Numbered from the stretch's first letter, positions 21,459 through 32,274 are shown. The stretch: DNA of 64,000 nt from Thermohalobaculum xanthum (GCF_016623495.1 NZ_JAEHHL010000007.1:186001-250000); one strand, 5' to 3'. Notes: generated by a model not told the origin, from the sequence alone. Numbers and translations are program-made.

Positions 21459-23242
21459 GCCCGTTCCCTCTCCGGTCCGAACTGGAGTTCGGCGAGCCTC
21501 GCATAGAGCCCGCCCTTGCCGACAAGTATATCGTGGGTGCCTTCCTCGACCACCCGGCCCTTGTCAATCACCACGATGTGATGTGCGCGGCGCACGGTCG
21601 CAAGGCGATGCGCGATCACAATAGTTGTGCGCCCCTTCATCAGCCGCGACAGCGCCTCGGAGACATGCGCCTCGGACTCGGCGTCGAGCGCCGAGGTGGC
21701 CTCGTCAAGCAGCAGGATCGGGGCGTCGCGCAGGATGGCGCGGGCGATCGCGACGCGCTGGCGCTGACCGCCGGAAAGGCGCGTCCCGCCCTCGCCCACC
21801 GGCGTGTCATAGCCGCGCTCGAGCGCGGCGATGAAGCCCGCGGCATTGGCCTCGGCGGCGGCGGCCTCGATCTCGGCGCGGGTGGCGCCGGCGCGGCCAT
21901 AGGCGATGTTCTCGGCGACGGTCGCGTCGAACAGGAAGGTTTCCTGCGTGACCAGCGCCATGTTCGCGCGCAGCGAGGCCAGCGCCACGCCCCTGATCTC
22001 CTGCCCGTCGATCTCGATGCGGCCGGTATCGGGGTCGAAGAAGCGCTCGACCAGCGCGAGCACCGTGGACTTGCCCGCGCCCGAGGGGCCGACCAGCGCG
22101 GTGACCTTGCCGGCGCGGGCGGTGAAGTCGAGACCGTCGAGCGCCGGGACGCCACCATAGGAAAAGCGCACGTCGCGGAACGCGATCTCGCCGCGCGGCA
22201 CCACCAGCTCGGGCGCGCGCGGCAGCTCGGGGATCTCGGTGCGGGTGTCGAGCAGCGCGTAGATCGCCTCGACCCCGGCGAGCTGCTGGCGCAGAGCGAC
22301 GTTGAGCTGCGCGAGCCGGCGGGCCGGATCGGCGGCCATGAAGAGCGCGGTGACGAAGGAGAAGAAGGCGCCCGCCTCCATCGTGCCGTCGATCACCCGC
22401 AGCCCGCCATAGAGGATCACGGCGGCACCGGCGATGCCGGCCATCGTCTCCATCAGCGGCACGACCAGGCCCTGGAAGACGGCAATCCGGTCCGAGCGCG
22501 CGCGCACGTCGGCGACCGCCTGCTCCATCCGCGCGCGCATCACGTCCTCGAGCCCGAAGGCGCGGATCACGCGGGCGCCGACCACCGACTCGGCCATCAG
22601 CGAGAGCACCCGGCCATGGAGCGTGACCTCGGCCCGGGCAAGCTTGCGCACGCGCGCGACCAGCCAGCCGACCCCGGCCAGCACCGCCGGCAGGCCGATC
22701 AGCGAGAGCGCCGAGAGCGCAAGGTCCTGCCACAGCATCACCGCGACCAGCGACACCAGCGCGAAGAGATCCGCGCCCAGCCGCTGGGCGATCAGCTGTA
22801 GCGCCGTGCGCGCCTGCGCCGCGTTCATCGAGATCCGGGTGGTCAGGTCGCCGGTGCTCTCGCCCGCATGGAAGGCCATACCCTGCGCCATGACATGCGA
22901 GAAGACCCGGTTCTGCAGGGTCGCGACGATGCGGTTGCCGATCCGGGTGAGGATCACCTGCGAGCCGAAGGTCGCCGCCCCGCGCACGAGGAACACGACC
23001 AGCACGACCAGGGCGATCGCGGGGACGACATCGGCGCGGCGCTCGACGAAGACGTCCTGCATGACGTTCTCCATCAGCAGCGCGATGGCAGCCCCCATCG
23101 CGCCGGTCACGCCCATCAGCACCAGCGCCACGGCATAGCCGCGGCGGTGGGCCCAGGCGTTCTCGGCGATCAGCCGCGCGAGCAGCGCGGCGCTGCCCGG
23201 CCCGAGCACCCTGTCGAGAAGTGCGGTCAGCATCCGCACCAT
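21455..23242 (-). CDS. ABC exporter, MsbA/HlyB-like (fused membrane and ATPase domains)
   Basis: A 595-residue half-transporter: six membrane segments in about residues 30-320 and an ATPase domain from about 350 on. The ATPase has Walker [21 protein letters not shown], signature [20 protein letters not shown], and Walker [17 protein letters not shown]. The sequence type is that of lipid A/multidrug exporters, so lipid A core flipping is plausible but not certain. Its stop overlaps the ispH start (ATGA), an unusual functional pairing that probably reflects only cotranscription. Confidence 0.88.
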   Translation of the reverse strand: MVRMLTALLDRVLGPGSAALLARLIAENAWAHRRGYAVALVLMGVTGAMGAAIALLMENVMQDVFVERRADVVPAIALVVLVVFLVRGAATFGSQVILTRIGNRIVATLQNRVFSHVMAQGMAFHAGESTGDLTTRISMNAAQARTALQLIAQRLGADLFALVSLVAVMLWQDLALSALSLIGLPAVLAGVGWLVARVRKLARAEVTLHGRVLSLMAESVVGARVIRAFGLEDVMRARMEQAVADVRARSDRIAVFQGLVVPLMETMAGIAGAAVILYGGLRVIDGTMEAGAFFSFVTALFMAADPARRLAQLNVALRQQLAGVEAIYALLDTRTEIPELPRAPELVVPRGEIAFRDVRFSYGGVPALDGLDFTARAGKVTALVGPSGAGKSTVLALVERFFDPDTGRIEIDGQEIRGVALASLRANMALVTQETFLFDATVAENIAYGRAGATRAEIEAAAAEANAAGFIAALERGYDTPVGEGGTRLSGGQRQRVAIARAILRDAPILLLDEATSALDAESEAHVSEALSRLMKGRTTIVIAHRLATVRRAHHIVVIDKGRVVEEGTHDILVGKGGLYARLAELQFGPERERA

Positions 23243-23344
23243 TCGCCTTGCTCCCTCTCAACGCCTCGCGCAGTGCGTCCGGCTCGGGCAGGCCTTAGCG
23301 CATCGCGCGGCCCAGAGCCAGACCATAGCCGGCCCGGCCGCGCA

Positions 23345-24091
23345 TCAGCCGCCGCCCGGCGCCGCGGCGGCCCGGTCGAGCAGGCGCAGCAGGCGCTCGC
23401 GCGCCTCGGGCAGCGCGTCGCGCTCCATCGCCGCGACAGCGCGGTTGGCGAGGAACCAGCCGGTCAGCTGCAGCGCCTCGACCACCGCCGCGGCACTCGG
23501 CTCGCCCCGGCCGATCAGGAAGCCCGGCAGCGGCAGGAGCTTCCCGGCCCAGGGGCTGCCCGCCTCGCGCGTCACCGCGCGGCCGGTGCGGGGCGAGACG
23601 AAGGCGAGGCCGTCGGGCGCGCCGCTGACCGCGCAGCGCTCGAGGTCGAGACCGAAGCCCAGCGTCTCGAGGAACTGCACCTCCCAGCGCGCGTAGATCG
23701 CGGGCCAGTCGGGTGCCTGCGCGGCCAGCGCATCGGCAAGCGCCACGCTGGCGTCGTGCAGCCCCTGGTCCGGCGCGCGTTCGGGCACCAGCGCCTGGAT
23801 CAGGGCGGCCATGGCGTTGAAGGCGGCCAGCGTGCCGCGCCCGGCCATGATCCCGGCGGCGCGGCTTTGCAGCGGCTCGACGCGGAAATGGCCCAGGTGC
23901 TCCTCGAGCCGGGCGCGCCATTCGAGGGCGAGCTGCGTGCCCGGCTGCAGCACGGCCGACATCTTCTGCCCCGCGCCGCCGCGCACCAGCCCAGAGTGGC
24001 GACCGTGATGCACGGTCAGCACATCGATGATCGCCGACGATTCGCCGTGATCGCGAATGCCGAGAAGCAGGCCTTCGTCGCGCCAGTCCAT
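23345..24091 (-). CDS. recO: DNA repair protein RecO
   Basis: A 248-residue protein that helps RecR load RecA onto SSB-coated DNA. It has an N-terminal OB fold (MDWRDEGLLLGIRDHGESSA) and a helical C-terminal domain. The zinc cysteines seen in some RecO proteins are not evident apart from a CAVSG segment. ATG 24091 is chosen because it gives the typical DEGLLL beginning; in-frame sequence upstream is unlike the family. It is the last gene of the lepB-rnc-era-DUF1491-recO run. Confidence 0.93.
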   Translation of the reverse strand: MDWRDEGLLLGIRDHGESSAIIDVLTVHHGRHSGLVRGGAGQKMSAVLQPGTQLALEWRARLEEHLGHFRVEPLQSRAAGIMAGRGTLAAFNAMAALIQALVPERAPDQGLHDASVALADALAAQAPDWPAIYARWEVQFLETLGFGLDLERCAVSGAPDGLAFVSPRTGRAVTREAGSPWAGKLLPLPGFLIGRGEPSAAAVVEALQLTGWFLANRAVAAMERDALPEARERLLRLLDRAAAAPGGG

Positions 24092-24165
24092 CTCCCGCTC
24101 CGCCCGCCCCGTTCCGAACGTCCAGCCCTGCCCGCTCCCGGGCGGATGCCATGCGCGCCGGCCGG

Positions 24166-24498
24166 TTACCCGGCGAGGCCGGGATCCCCGAGCATGTGCC
24201 GCCCCCGCGGGTCCTCGACCTCGATGACCCACAGGTCCCGGTCGCGGCCGCGCGCGCGCGCCAGAGCCGCATCGACCTCGGCCTCGGGCGCATCGGCAAT
24301 CTCGGCGTCCCAGCCGAGGTTGCCCTCGAGACCGTAGGCCCGCGACCACAGCGATGCACGCCCGTTCATCAGAGCGACCTTGACGGCGATGGCGCCGGCC
24401 GTGTCGTCGCCGCGATGGACGACATGGGCGAAGATGCCCTCGGCCGTCAGGCGCTGCAGGTAGGCGCCGACCCAGACATGCGCCGCGACCCGGGCCAT
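24166..24498 (-). CDS. DUF1491 family protein
   Basis: A 110-residue alphaproteobacterial protein of unknown function, starting MARVAAHVWVGAYLQRL and ending with WVIEVEDPRGRHMLGD. It lies 5 nt downstream of era and 74 nt upstream of recO, a position it holds in many relatives. No catalytic motif is visible. It is probably soluble. Confidence 0.85.
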   Translation of the reverse strand: MARVAAHVWVGAYLQRLTAEGIFAHVVHRGDDTAGAIAVKVALMNGRASLWSRAYGLEGNLGWDAEIADAPEAEVDAALARARGRDRDLWVIEVEDPRGRHMLGDPGLAG

Positions 24499-24503
24499 CG
24501 CGC

Positions 24504-25415
24504 TCAGTTTCCGTCCGAGAAGTCGAGGCCCATCTCGCGGTAGCGCTCGGGCTCGTCGAGCCAGTTGGGACGCACGCGCACGGTCAGGAAGAGATGGCAG
24601 GGGCGCTCGATCAGCTTGGATATCTCGGCCCTTGCCTCGGCACCGACCGCCTTGATGGTCGCGCCCTTGTTGCCCAGCACGATGCCCTTGTGGCCGTCGC
24701 GCGCGACGTAGACGACCTGCTCGATGCGGGCCGAGCCGTCCTTGCGCTCCTCCCAGTTCTCGGTCTCGACGGTCAGCTGGTAGGGCAGCTCCTGGTGCAG
24801 GCGCAGGGTCAGCTTCTCGCGGGTGATCTCGGCCGCGAGCATCCGCAGCGGCAGGTCGGCGATCTGGTCCTCGGGGTAGAGCCAGGGGCCCTCGGGCAGG
24901 CTCTCGGCCAGCCAGCGCTTGAGATCGGCGACGCCGTGGCCCTTCTGGGCCGAAATCAGGAAGGTGCGCTCGAAGGCGCGCCGGTCGTTGAGATCGGCGG
25001 TCAGGGCGAGCAGGGTCTCGCGCTTGACGCGATCGATCTTGTTGATCGCCAGGGCCACTGGCTTGCCGGGGCGGACATGGCTCTCCAGCGCCTCGAGGAT
25101 CGCCTTGACCCCTTCGGTGACGCCGCGCTGCGCCTCGACCATCAAGACGACCGCGTCGGCATCCTCGACGCCCGCCCAGGCCGAGGCGACCATCGCCCGG
25201 TCTAGGCGCCGGCGCGGCTGGAACAGGCCGGGCGTGTCGACGAACACGATCTGCGCGCCGCCTTCGAGCGCGACCCCGCGGATGCGGGTGCGCGTGGTCT
25301 GCACCTTGTGGGTGACGATCGACACCTTGGCGCCGACCATCGCGTTGAGCAGCGTGGACTTGCCGGCGTTCGGCTCGCCGATCAGCGCGACGAAACCGCA
25401 GCGGGTGGCGCTCAT
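24504..25415 (-). CDS. era: GTPase Era
   Basis: A 303-residue GTPase that binds 16S rRNA and guides small-subunit maturation. The G motifs are GEPNAGKSTLLN (G1), QTTRTRIRG (G2), VDTPGLF (G3) and NKID (G4). The C-terminal KH domain spans about residues 210-295 (GHKGIVLGNKGATIKAVG). It follows rnc by 31 nt on the same strand, the classic rnc-era pairing linking rRNA processing and assembly. Confidence 0.97.
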   Translation of the reverse strand: MSATRCGFVALIGEPNAGKSTLLNAMVGAKVSIVTHKVQTTRTRIRGVALEGGAQIVFVDTPGLFQPRRRLDRAMVASAWAGVEDADAVVLMVEAQRGVTEGVKAILEALESHVRPGKPVALAINKIDRVKRETLLALTADLNDRRAFERTFLISAQKGHGVADLKRWLAESLPEGPWLYPEDQIADLPLRMLAAEITREKLTLRLHQELPYQLTVETENWEERKDGSARIEQVVYVARDGHKGIVLGNKGATIKAVGAEARAEISKLIERPCHLFLTVRVRPNWLDEPERYREMGLDFSDGN

Positions 25416-25446
25416 GCCTTGTCTCCGGGTCTTGGGGCGCGGCGGC

Positions 25447-26145
25447 TCATGCGCCGGCGCCGAGGATGCTGTCGAGAAGCCGCGCGGCGGCGGCCTGTTC
25501 GGCGGCCTTCTTGCTGGGGGCTTCGGCCGTGGCGTGCTCGCCGGTGGCGAGCCGCGCCTCGATGGTGAAGACCGGCGCGTGATCGGGCCCGGTGCGGTCC
25601 AGCACCTGGTAGTCGGGCGGCGCGAGCCCGCGCCCCTGCGCCCATTCCTGCAGCCGGGTCTTGGCGTCCTGCGGCGCCTCGGCCGGGGCCTGCAGACGGG
25701 TGGTCCAGTGGCGCTCGATGAAGCCGCGCGCGGCCGGCATGCCGCCGTCGAGATAGAGCGCGGCGATCACCGCCTCCATCGCGTCCGCGAGGATCGCGAC
25801 CTTGCGCCGGCCGCCCGAGAGGCTCTCGGACCGGCCGAGGTTGAGATGCTCGCCGAGCCGGATCTCGCGCGCGATCTCGGCCAGGGTCTCGCGGCGGACG
25901 AGAGCGTTGAAGCGCGGCGCGAGGGTTCCCTCGGACTCGCCGGGATAGGCGGCGAAGAGCGCCTCGGCGATCACGAGGCCCAGCACCCGGTCGCCCAGAA
26001 ACTCGAGCCGCTGGTTGTCGGGCCGGGCGGGGCTTGCCGCCGAGGGATGCGTCAGCGCCTCGGCCAGCAGCGCGGGCCGCGCGAAGCGATGCCCGAGCGC
26101 GGGCTCGATCTCCCGGGGCGGCGTTTGCCTGGCGTTGCGCGTCAT
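25447..26145 (-). CDS. rnc: Ribonuclease III
   Basis: A 232-residue double-strand RNA endonuclease for rRNA and mRNA processing. The catalytic signature [16 protein letters not shown] gives Glu48 and Asp52; the second acidic pair lies in [18 protein letters not shown]. The double-strand RNA-binding domain occupies about residues 155-225 ([20 protein letters not shown]). It sits between lepB (94 nt upstream) and era. Confidence 0.96.
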   Translation of the reverse strand: MTRNARQTPPREIEPALGHRFARPALLAEALTHPSAASPARPDNQRLEFLGDRVLGLVIAEALFAAYPGESEGTLAPRFNALVRRETLAEIAREIRLGEHLNLGRSESLSGGRRKVAILADAMEAVIAALYLDGGMPAARGFIERHWTTRLQAPAEAPQDAKTRLQEWAQGRGLAPPDYQVLDRTGPDHAPVFTIEARLATGEHATAEAPSKKAAEQAAAARLLDSILGAGA

Positions 26146-26239
26146 CTGGCGTCGGTCAGCGAAGGTTCCATCCGTTCGCCTATACCCAAGCCGCCGCCGC
26201 CGCGCAAAGGGGCGCGGTTGACGCGGCCCGCGCGTCCGG

Positions 26240-27124
26240 TCACTCGATGGATTTCAGGAACCGGTCCGAGCGCCAGTTCCAGACCTGCCAGAGCGGCCCG
26301 TCCGACGAGAAGGCGATCAGGTCCGCGCGGCCGATCAGGTTCTCGAGCGGCACGGTGCCGACATCGGGGAAGCGGCTGTCGACCGAGTTGTCGCGGTTGT
26401 CGCCCATGAAGAACAGATGCCCGTCGGGCACCACGAACTCGCGGGTATCGTCGGCCCGGCCGGTGATCGGCCTGACGTTGCCCATCTCGCCCTCGACATT
26501 GAGGATGGCGTGCTTGCGCCCGCCGGGCAGGGTCTCGATGTACTGCTCCTTGCGGCATTCGCCGCCCAGCCCGACCGGCTCGTTCATGCATCGCGGCAGG
26601 CCCGGGGGCACGCCGCGGACCGCCTTTTCCTCAACGAAATCGGCGACGGGTTCGGTCGGCAGCGCCTGGCCGTTGATGTGCAGGATCCCGCCGCGCACCT
26701 GGATGCGGTCGCCCGGCAGCCCGATCACGCGCTTGACGTAGTCGACGCAGTCGTTCGGCGCAGGCCTGCTGGTGCCCAGCACCGCCTTGACCAGGTTGAC
26801 GGTCCAGGAGATCGGCCCCTCGGCGCAGGCGTCGTGGCGCGGATGCTTGAACACCACGACATCGCCGCGCTCGGGCATCGCCGACCAGATCCGCCCCTCG
26901 AACAGGTCGGGCGAGAAGGGAAACGAGTATCGCGAGTAGCCATAGGCGAACTTGCTGACGAAGAGGTAGTCACCCACCAGCAGCGTCGGCTTCATCGAGC
27001 CCGAGGGGATCGAGAACGGCTGGAACAGCAGCGAGCGGAACACCGCGGCGATCAGGAGCGCCCAGAAGATCGTCTTGACGGTTTCCCAGATGCCACCGTC
27101 GGACTTCTTCTGACGCTTCGCCAT
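26240..27124 (-). CDS. lepB: Signal peptidase I
   Basis: A 294-residue inner-membrane serine protease that releases signal peptides. One membrane segment lies at about residues 16-36. The catalytic serine is Ser43 in SGSMKPTL and the general base Lys131 in [12 protein letters not shown]. The [11 protein letters not shown] box follows. It begins the lepB-rnc-era-DUF1491-recO run. In many relatives acpS lies directly upstream; here a TAXI-TRAP transporter comes between. Confidence 0.96.
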   Translation of the reverse strand: MAKRQKKSDGGIWETVKTIFWALLIAAVFRSLLFQPFSIPSGSMKPTLLVGDYLFVSKFAYGYSRYSFPFSPDLFEGRIWSAMPERGDVVVFKHPRHDACAEGPISWTVNLVKAVLGTSRPAPNDCVDYVKRVIGLPGDRIQVRGGILHINGQALPTEPVADFVEEKAVRGVPPGLPRCMNEPVGLGGECRKEQYIETLPGGRKHAILNVEGEMGNVRPITGRADDTREFVVPDGHLFFMGDNRDNSVDSRFPDVGTVPLENLIGRADLIAFSSDGPLWQVWNWRSDRFLKSIE

Positions 27125-27222
27125 GATGGGGGCTCGACCTGCGTGATGGGCTTCGACGGTGGGTCAGGCGTATGTGGCGGCCTCGTCCGGGCCTGTCAAG
27201 CACGGTTTCCCCGCGCGTCGCC

Positions 27223-29037
27223 TCAGCCGCCGCCGACAAACCGCGAGGCAAGCCCGCCGAAGGCCACCAGCACCACGCACCCCGCCCCGATCAGGGCGGC
27301 GCGGCGCGGCAGGGTGAACGGCGCGATCAGGCCGTAGGACAGAAGGCCGAGGCCGAGCGCGGTCACCGCGCCCTCCGCCAGCGCCGCCGCCGGGCGCGCG
27401 CCCAGCGCGATCAGAGCCGGCTGGTGCACCACGCAGAGCGGGACGATATAGAGCCCCATGCCCAGCGCCATTGCGGTGAGCGCAACCCGGAGCCAGTTCT
27501 CGCCCACCATGCCCGCGGCGATGAAGACGGCGCCGCAGACCGGCGGCGTGATGGTCGACAGGAGCGCGAACCAGAAGACGAAGAGATGCGCGGTCAGCGG
27601 CTCGAGGCCAAGGCCCTGCAGCGCCGGCCCTGCGATCGAGACGCAGATGACATAGGCCGCGGTGGTCGGCACCTCCATCCCCAGAACGAGGCAGGCGAGC
27701 GCCGTGAGCAGCAGCGCCGGCCACAGCGACCCACCCGCGCCCGACAGGATCAGCGAGGTAAGCTTGACCCCCAGCCCGGTCATGCCCAGCACGCCGATGA
27801 CGATCGAGGCGCACAGGATGATCGAGGCGATCATCGCCACCTGCCCGCCCGCGGTGAGGCACACCGTCTCGGCCCGGGCAAGGAAGCGCCGTGCGCCCAC
27901 GAGGCCGCGCGCGTCGAAGAGCAGGAGCGCCGCCGCCGACAGGATGGCCAGCGCCGCCGCGTATTGCGGCGTCATGCCGATGGCGAACATCACGACCAGG
28001 AGGACGACGAAGGGCACGGCGAAGAAGGCGGCCGTGGCCAGCACCGTCGCGGCGCGCGGCATCTGCTCGCTGGGCAGGCCCTTGAGCCCGAAGCGCAGGG
28101 CGAAGGCGTCGATCCCCAGCCAGACCGTGGTGAAATAAAGGATCGCCGGGATCAGCGCCGCGATCACGATCTCGGTGTAGGGGATGCCGGTCAGCTCGAC
28201 CATGACGAAGGCGCCGGCCCCCATCAGCGGCGGCATGATCTGACCGCCGGACGAGGCCACGGCCTCGACCGCGCCGGCCAGGCGACGGGGATAGCCCAGC
28301 GCCGTCATCGCCGGCAGCGTCACCGCGCCGGTGGAGGCGACATTGGCCGAGGCCGATCCCGAGATCGAGCCGAAGAGCGCCGAGGCCAGCACCGAGACCT
28401 TGGCCGCGCCGCCGCGCAGCCGCCCGGCCGCGGCGGTCGCGAGGTTCATGAAGCCCTGCCCCGCCTCGCCGGCGTTGAGCACCGCGCCGAAGATCACGAA
28501 GACCGCCACCACCCCCACCGAGATACCCGTGAGGCTGCCCCAGATGCCGCCTTCGGTGATGGTGAGCGTGCCGAGGAAGCTCGAAAGCGGCAGGCCGGCA
28601 TGGCCGAACTCGCCGCCGATATGCTGGCCGAAGAGGCCGTAGCCGAGCGCGAGCGCCGCGATCAGTGGCAAGGGCCAGCCGATCGCGCGCCGCGCCATCT
28701 CGAGCACGATGACGAGCAATGCCACCGCCATCGCGGTCTGCATCGGACCCGAGAGGAAGCCATACTGGTCCCCCAGTTCGGTCGCATTGGCGGCGATGTA
28801 GCCACAGGCGGCAAGCCCCACCGCGCACATCGCCGCGCCCGACCAGCGCGCCGCGGGGGACTTCGCCCCGTAGACCAGCGCCCAGGGCAGCGCGAGCGCC
28901 ATGTGCAGCGGCCGCGAGACGAGGTTGGGCACCAGCCCCGAGAAGATCAGCCACAGGTGGAAGCCGACCGACGCCGCGCCGAGCGCGCACCAGAAGAGGC
29001 GCCACGCCGGCGCAGAAGGGGACACGGGGTCGTTCAT
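27223..29037 (-). CDS. TRAP transporter permease, fused 4TM/12TM type
   Basis: A 604-residue membrane protein with many hydrophobic segments. It fuses the small (about four helices) and large (about twelve helices) TRAP subunits, the form that pairs with TAXI-type binding proteins. Typical segments are SGSASANVASTGAVTLPAM and PPLMGAGAFVMVELTGIPY. It imports an organic solute using the sodium or proton gradient. It lies 70 nt downstream of the TAXI binding protein, so the two form one transporter. The substrate is unknown. Confidence 0.93.
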   Translation of the reverse strand: MNDPVSPSAPAWRLFWCALGAASVGFHLWLIFSGLVPNLVSRPLHMALALPWALVYGAKSPAARWSGAAMCAVGLAACGYIAANATELGDQYGFLSGPMQTAMAVALLVIVLEMARRAIGWPLPLIAALALGYGLFGQHIGGEFGHAGLPLSSFLGTLTITEGGIWGSLTGISVGVVAVFVIFGAVLNAGEAGQGFMNLATAAAGRLRGGAAKVSVLASALFGSISGSASANVASTGAVTLPAMTALGYPRRLAGAVEAVASSGGQIMPPLMGAGAFVMVELTGIPYTEIVIAALIPAILYFTTVWLGIDAFALRFGLKGLPSEQMPRAATVLATAAFFAVPFVVLLVVMFAIGMTPQYAAALAILSAAALLLFDARGLVGARRFLARAETVCLTAGGQVAMIASIILCASIVIGVLGMTGLGVKLTSLILSGAGGSLWPALLLTALACLVLGMEVPTTAAYVICVSIAGPALQGLGLEPLTAHLFVFWFALLSTITPPVCGAVFIAAGMVGENWLRVALTAMALGMGLYIVPLCVVHQPALIALGARPAAALAEGAVTALGLGLLSYGLIAPFTLPRRAALIGAGCVVLVAFGGLASRFVGGG

Positions 29038-29107
29038 CTGGCCGTCCGGGGCTCGGCGCGTAGGCGCCTCGGGATGGATCGGGCTGGCGCCGGCGTGGGT
29101 CAGCGGC

Positions 29108-30067
29108 TCAGCGGTTGGCCTCGGTCACCGCCATGCCCGCCTCGTCATAGTACCTGAGCGCGCCGGGATGGATCTTGCCGTCGATATTGGCCAGGAGCCC
29201 CGCATCGACGCCCTTCCACCACGCGGCCTCGCCGGCCATCTTGGCCCGCTCGTCCCAGAAGGTCTTGGTCAGGCGGTAGGCTGTGTCGTCGTCCATCTCG
29301 GTCGTGGCATAGGCGACCACGGGCAGCGAGGTGGTGACGATGTCGGCCTCCTGCCCGGCATAGGTGCCGGCCGGGATCACGGTGCGCGCGCGCTTGGTCT
29401 CGGCGATCTGTTCGTCGCTGAGCGAGAGCACGGTCACGCCGGTGCCGGCGGCCGCCTCGATCACGTTCGGCGCGGGCCAGCTGCCGGCGGTGACGAAGGC
29501 GTGGATCTGGCCGTTCTTGAGCGCCGCCACGGCGTTCGACAGCTCGGCATCGGCGATCGTCACCTTGTCCGTGAGGCCGAAGAGTTCGAGGTACTTCTCG
29601 CCCTCGGTGGCGCCGAAGCTGCCCTTGCCGAGCAGGATGGTCTTGCCCTCGAGCCCGGCGAGGTCGGTCACCCCGGCATCGGCGTCGACGACAAAATGCA
29701 TGGTCAGCGAGGGGATCGGGAAGAGCGCGCGGATCTCGTCGAAGCGCGGGTTGCCCTTGTCCTGGAACGGCCCCTTGGCGCCCTGGGCCGAGCCGACCAG
29801 CGCGGGCGGGGTGGTGAAGACGTAGTTGCCCGAGCGGGCCACGACCTCCATGACGTTCTGCACCGAGCCCTGGCTTTCCTCGACCGTCAGGATGATGCCG
29901 CCGTCGGTGCCGCGCTTGACCGCCTCGGACAGCTGCACGGCCATCTGGTAGTAGGACGAGCCGGTCTTGGCCGACTTGAAGGTGATACGGGTCTGCGCCC
30001 AGCCCGAGACCGGCGCAAGGATGGCCGTGGCGGCCAGCGCCGCTACCGCGAGACGGATGATCTTCAT
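29108..30067 (-). CDS. TAXI family TRAP solute-binding protein
   Basis: A 319-residue periplasmic receptor with a signal peptide (MKIIRLAVAALAATAILAPVSGWA). The mature start TRITFKSAKTGSSYYQMAVQ and GKTILLGKGSFGATEGEK fit the TAXI family. It delivers its ligand to the fused permease downstream. ATG 30067 follows GGAGGAAGC, an excellent ribosome site; the open frame continues far upstream but only as noise. TAXI ligands reported elsewhere include glutamate and dicarboxylates; none can be named here. Confidence 0.93.
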   Translation of the reverse strand: MKIIRLAVAALAATAILAPVSGWAQTRITFKSAKTGSSYYQMAVQLSEAVKRGTDGGIILTVEESQGSVQNVMEVVARSGNYVFTTPPALVGSAQGAKGPFQDKGNPRFDEIRALFPIPSLTMHFVVDADAGVTDLAGLEGKTILLGKGSFGATEGEKYLELFGLTDKVTIADAELSNAVAALKNGQIHAFVTAGSWPAPNVIEAAAGTGVTVLSLSDEQIAETKRARTVIPAGTYAGQEADIVTTSLPVVAYATTEMDDDTAYRLTKTFWDERAKMAGEAAWWKGVDAGLLANIDGKIHPGALRYYDEAGMAVTEANR

Positions 30068-30177
30068 TCTTTGCTTCCTCCCGATGCGGGCCCGCATCGT
30101 GGCCCCCGGGGCGCGACAATTACGCGGGCGCGCGCCCCTGTCCAGAGGCGATTCCCCGCGCGGCAAGCCACGGCGGC

Positions 30178-30603
30178 CTAGCGGTCGGGTCCGAAATAGG
30201 GGGTGTCCGAGGGGATCGCCTCGATCACGACGAAGGCCTGGGCGTAGGGATGATCGTCGGTGATCGTCACGTGGACGCGCGGCGCGAGCCCCGGCGGGAT
30301 CAGCGTCCTGAGCCTGACCGCGGCCCCGCCGGTCAGCTGCATGGTGGGCTGGCCGCTGGGCAGGTTGACCACGCCCATCTCGCGCCAGTTCACGCCCATT
30401 CTGAGCCCCGTGCCCAGCGCCTTCGAGCAGGCCTCCTTCGCCGCCCAGCGCTTGGCGTAGGAGGCCACGCGCTCCCGCCGGCGCTCGGATTTCGCCTGCT
30501 CGATCTCGGTGAAGACGCGCTGGACGAAGCGGTTGCCGAAGCGCTCGAGCGTGCGCTCGATGCGGCGGATATCCGCGATGTCCGATCCGATGCCGACAAT
30601 CAT
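30178..30603 (-). CDS. acpS: Holo-[acyl-carrier-protein] synthase
   Basis: A 141-residue enzyme that transfers 4'-phosphopantetheine from CoA to acyl carrier protein. The metal-binding residues are Asp8 ([13 protein letters not shown]) and Glu57 ([16 protein letters not shown]). The length is normal. It uses CoA made via coaD elsewhere in this window. It lies 230 nt after lysE and before the TAXI gene, in a conserved pdxJ-acpS-lepB order that is interrupted here on both sides. Confidence 0.95.
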   Translation of the reverse strand: MIVGIGSDIADIRRIERTLERFGNRFVQRVFTEIEQAKSERRRERVASYAKRWAAKEACSKALGTGLRMGVNWREMGVVNLPSGQPTMQLTGGAAVRLRTLIPPGLAPRVHVTITDDHPYAQAFVVIEAIPSDTPYFGPDR

Positions 30604-30834
30604 TCAAAGGCGCCCGATTCCCGTTTGCGCCACCCTACGCCAGACCGCGGCGGCGATGCACGGCCCGTTTGCGCGGACATGGCCGGCATGTTTTCCGGAA
30701 GGCACTCCATGCAGGAAATCCGATGCCCCGGATCCGCATCAGGGCGTTTGCCTCGACGAAGGACGGCCGGTCTGGCGCGGCCGGGCGCTGTCCGGGTGGC
30801 CAGCGGGTGGCGCGATCACCCTACCGCCCCAGCC

Positions 30835-31461
30835 TCAGGTCCGCCCCGCGATCAGCGCCCCGCCCGCTGCGGCGAAAAGCGCCGCGCAGACCCCGTCGAT
30901 CCAGCGCCGCGCCCGGGCATAGCCTGCCCGCACGGCGGCGAGCGAGAAGAGCACGGCATAGCCCGCGTAGATCGCGCAGCCCAGCGCCGAGCACACCCCG
31001 ACGATCGCAGCGAACTCGGCCGCACCGGCGCCTGCCGGCATGCCCAGCGCGATCACCGCACCCCAGGCCAGCAGCGCCTTGGGATTGAGCAGGTTGAGCA
31101 GCAGGCCCTGCCGGAACATGCCCCGCGCGCCCTTCGCCCCGGAGGCCGTGCCGCCGGCCGCGGCCGGGCGCAGCGCGCTCTGCGCCGAACGCCAGGCAAG
31201 CCACAGCAGGAAGCATCCACCCGCGATGCGCACGATGCCGAGCGCCGGCGCCCACGCCAGCATGAGCGCGCCGAGCCCGGTCGCCGCCACCACGCCCCAG
31301 GCCGCGAGGCCGAGCGAGAGGCCCGCCGCCATGGCCAGCCCCGCGGGCCTGCCGCGCGCCATCGAGGTCGCCGCGACCGACAGTGTCGCCGGGCCGGGCG
31401 AGGCGGCGGCAACGAAGAAGGCGAGCGCGGGCGCGACCAGGAACGCCGCGCCGGTCATCAC
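30835..31461 (-). CDS. LysE family amino-acid exporter
   Basis: A 208-residue inner-membrane protein with about six helices. The N-terminus has the family block [24 protein letters not shown], and the third helix ends with [19 protein letters not shown]. Members export amino acids or homoserine lactones; the substrate is not predictable. Its start overlaps the pdxJ stop (ATGA). The 231 nt between it and acpS show no gene or clear signal. Confidence 0.88.
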   Translation of the reverse strand: MMTGAAFLVAPALAFFVAAASPGPATLSVAATSMARGRPAGLAMAAGLSLGLAAWGVVAATGLGALMLAWAPALGIVRIAGGCFLLWLAWRSAQSALRPAAAGGTASGAKGARGMFRQGLLLNLLNPKALLAWGAVIALGMPAGAGAAEFAAIVGVCSALGCAIYAGYAVLFSLAAVRAGYARARRWIDGVCAALFAAAGGALIAGRT

Positions 31462-32273
31462 GCCACGCCTTCGCCGAACGCCTCGCGCCGGGCGCGGTCC
31501 ATCGCCTCACGCATCCGGCGGATGGCGCTGTCGAGGCCCGAGAAGATCGCCTCGCCGACGAGGAAATGGCCGATATTGAGCTCCATCACCTCGGGAAAGG
31601 CCGCGACCGGGGCCACGGTGTCGAAGGTCAGCCCGTGGCCGGCATGGACCTCGAGGCCCAGCGAGTGCGCGAAGCTCGCCATCTCGCGCAGCCGCGCGAG
31701 CTCGGTGTCGCGCTCGGCGAGGCGCCCCTCGGCATGGGCGTCGCAATAGGCGCCAGTGTGCAACTCGATGACCGGGGCGCCGATGCGCGCGGCGGCCTCG
31801 ATCTGGCGGCGGTCGGCGGCGATGAAGATCGACACGCGGCAGCCGGCCTCGCGCAGCGGCGCGATGAAATGGGCGAGGCGGTTCTCGTCGGCGGCGACCT
31901 CGAGGCCGCCCTCGGTCGTGCGCTCCTCGCGCTTCTCGGGGACGATGCAGACCGCGTGCGGCCGGTGACGCAGCGCGATGGCCTGCATCTCGTCGGTCGC
32001 GGCCATCTCGAGGTTGAGCGGCAGTTCGAGCGCCTCCATCAGCGCGGCGATGTCGCTGTCGGTGATGTGGCGCCGGTCCTCGCGCAGATGGGCCGTGATG
32101 CCGTCGGCGCCCGCGGCCTCGGCCATCCGCGCAGCGCGCAGCGGGTCGGGATGCCCGCCGCCGCGCGCGTTGCGGATCGTGGCCACGTGGTCGATGTTCA
32201 CCCCGAGACGCAGCCGCCCCAGCGGCCGCGCGAGGCCCTGCGCCGCGTCCCCGACAGATCCCGTGCCCGCCAT
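31458..32273 (-). CDS. pdxJ: Pyridoxine 5'-phosphate synthase
   Basis: A 271-residue TIM-barrel enzyme that joins 1-deoxyxylulose-5-phosphate and 3-amino-2-oxopropyl phosphate into pyridoxine phosphate. Motifs include [39 protein letters not shown] and [14 protein letters not shown]. The ATG at 32273 lies 1 nt after the DUF2062 stop, so it is coupled. This start adds about 20 residues before the usual beginning; an upstream in-frame ATG is less likely. lysE overlaps its end. Confidence 0.95.
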   Translation of the reverse strand: MAGTGSVGDAAQGLARPLGRLRLGVNIDHVATIRNARGGGHPDPLRAARMAEAAGADGITAHLREDRRHITDSDIAALMEALELPLNLEMAATDEMQAIALRHRPHAVCIVPEKREERTTEGGLEVAADENRLAHFIAPLREAGCRVSIFIAADRRQIEAAARIGAPVIELHTGAYCDAHAEGRLAERDTELARLREMASFAHSLGLEVHAGHGLTFDTVAPVAAFPEVMELNIGHFLVGEAIFSGLDSAIRRMREAMDRARREAFGEGVA

Positions 32274-32274
32274 G

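Noticed and set aside
27172-29157. A 661-codon frame opposite the TRAP permease
   Set aside because: Antisense shadow, low-complexity Arg/His/Glu, no motifs.
29108-30607. Extended reading of the TAXI protein to 499 residues
   Set aside because: The signal peptide and GGAGGAAGC ribosome site fix the start at 30067.
30604-30834. Possible gene or small RNA between lysE and acpS
   Set aside because: No frame with a ribosome site and no hairpin with a T run could be supported.
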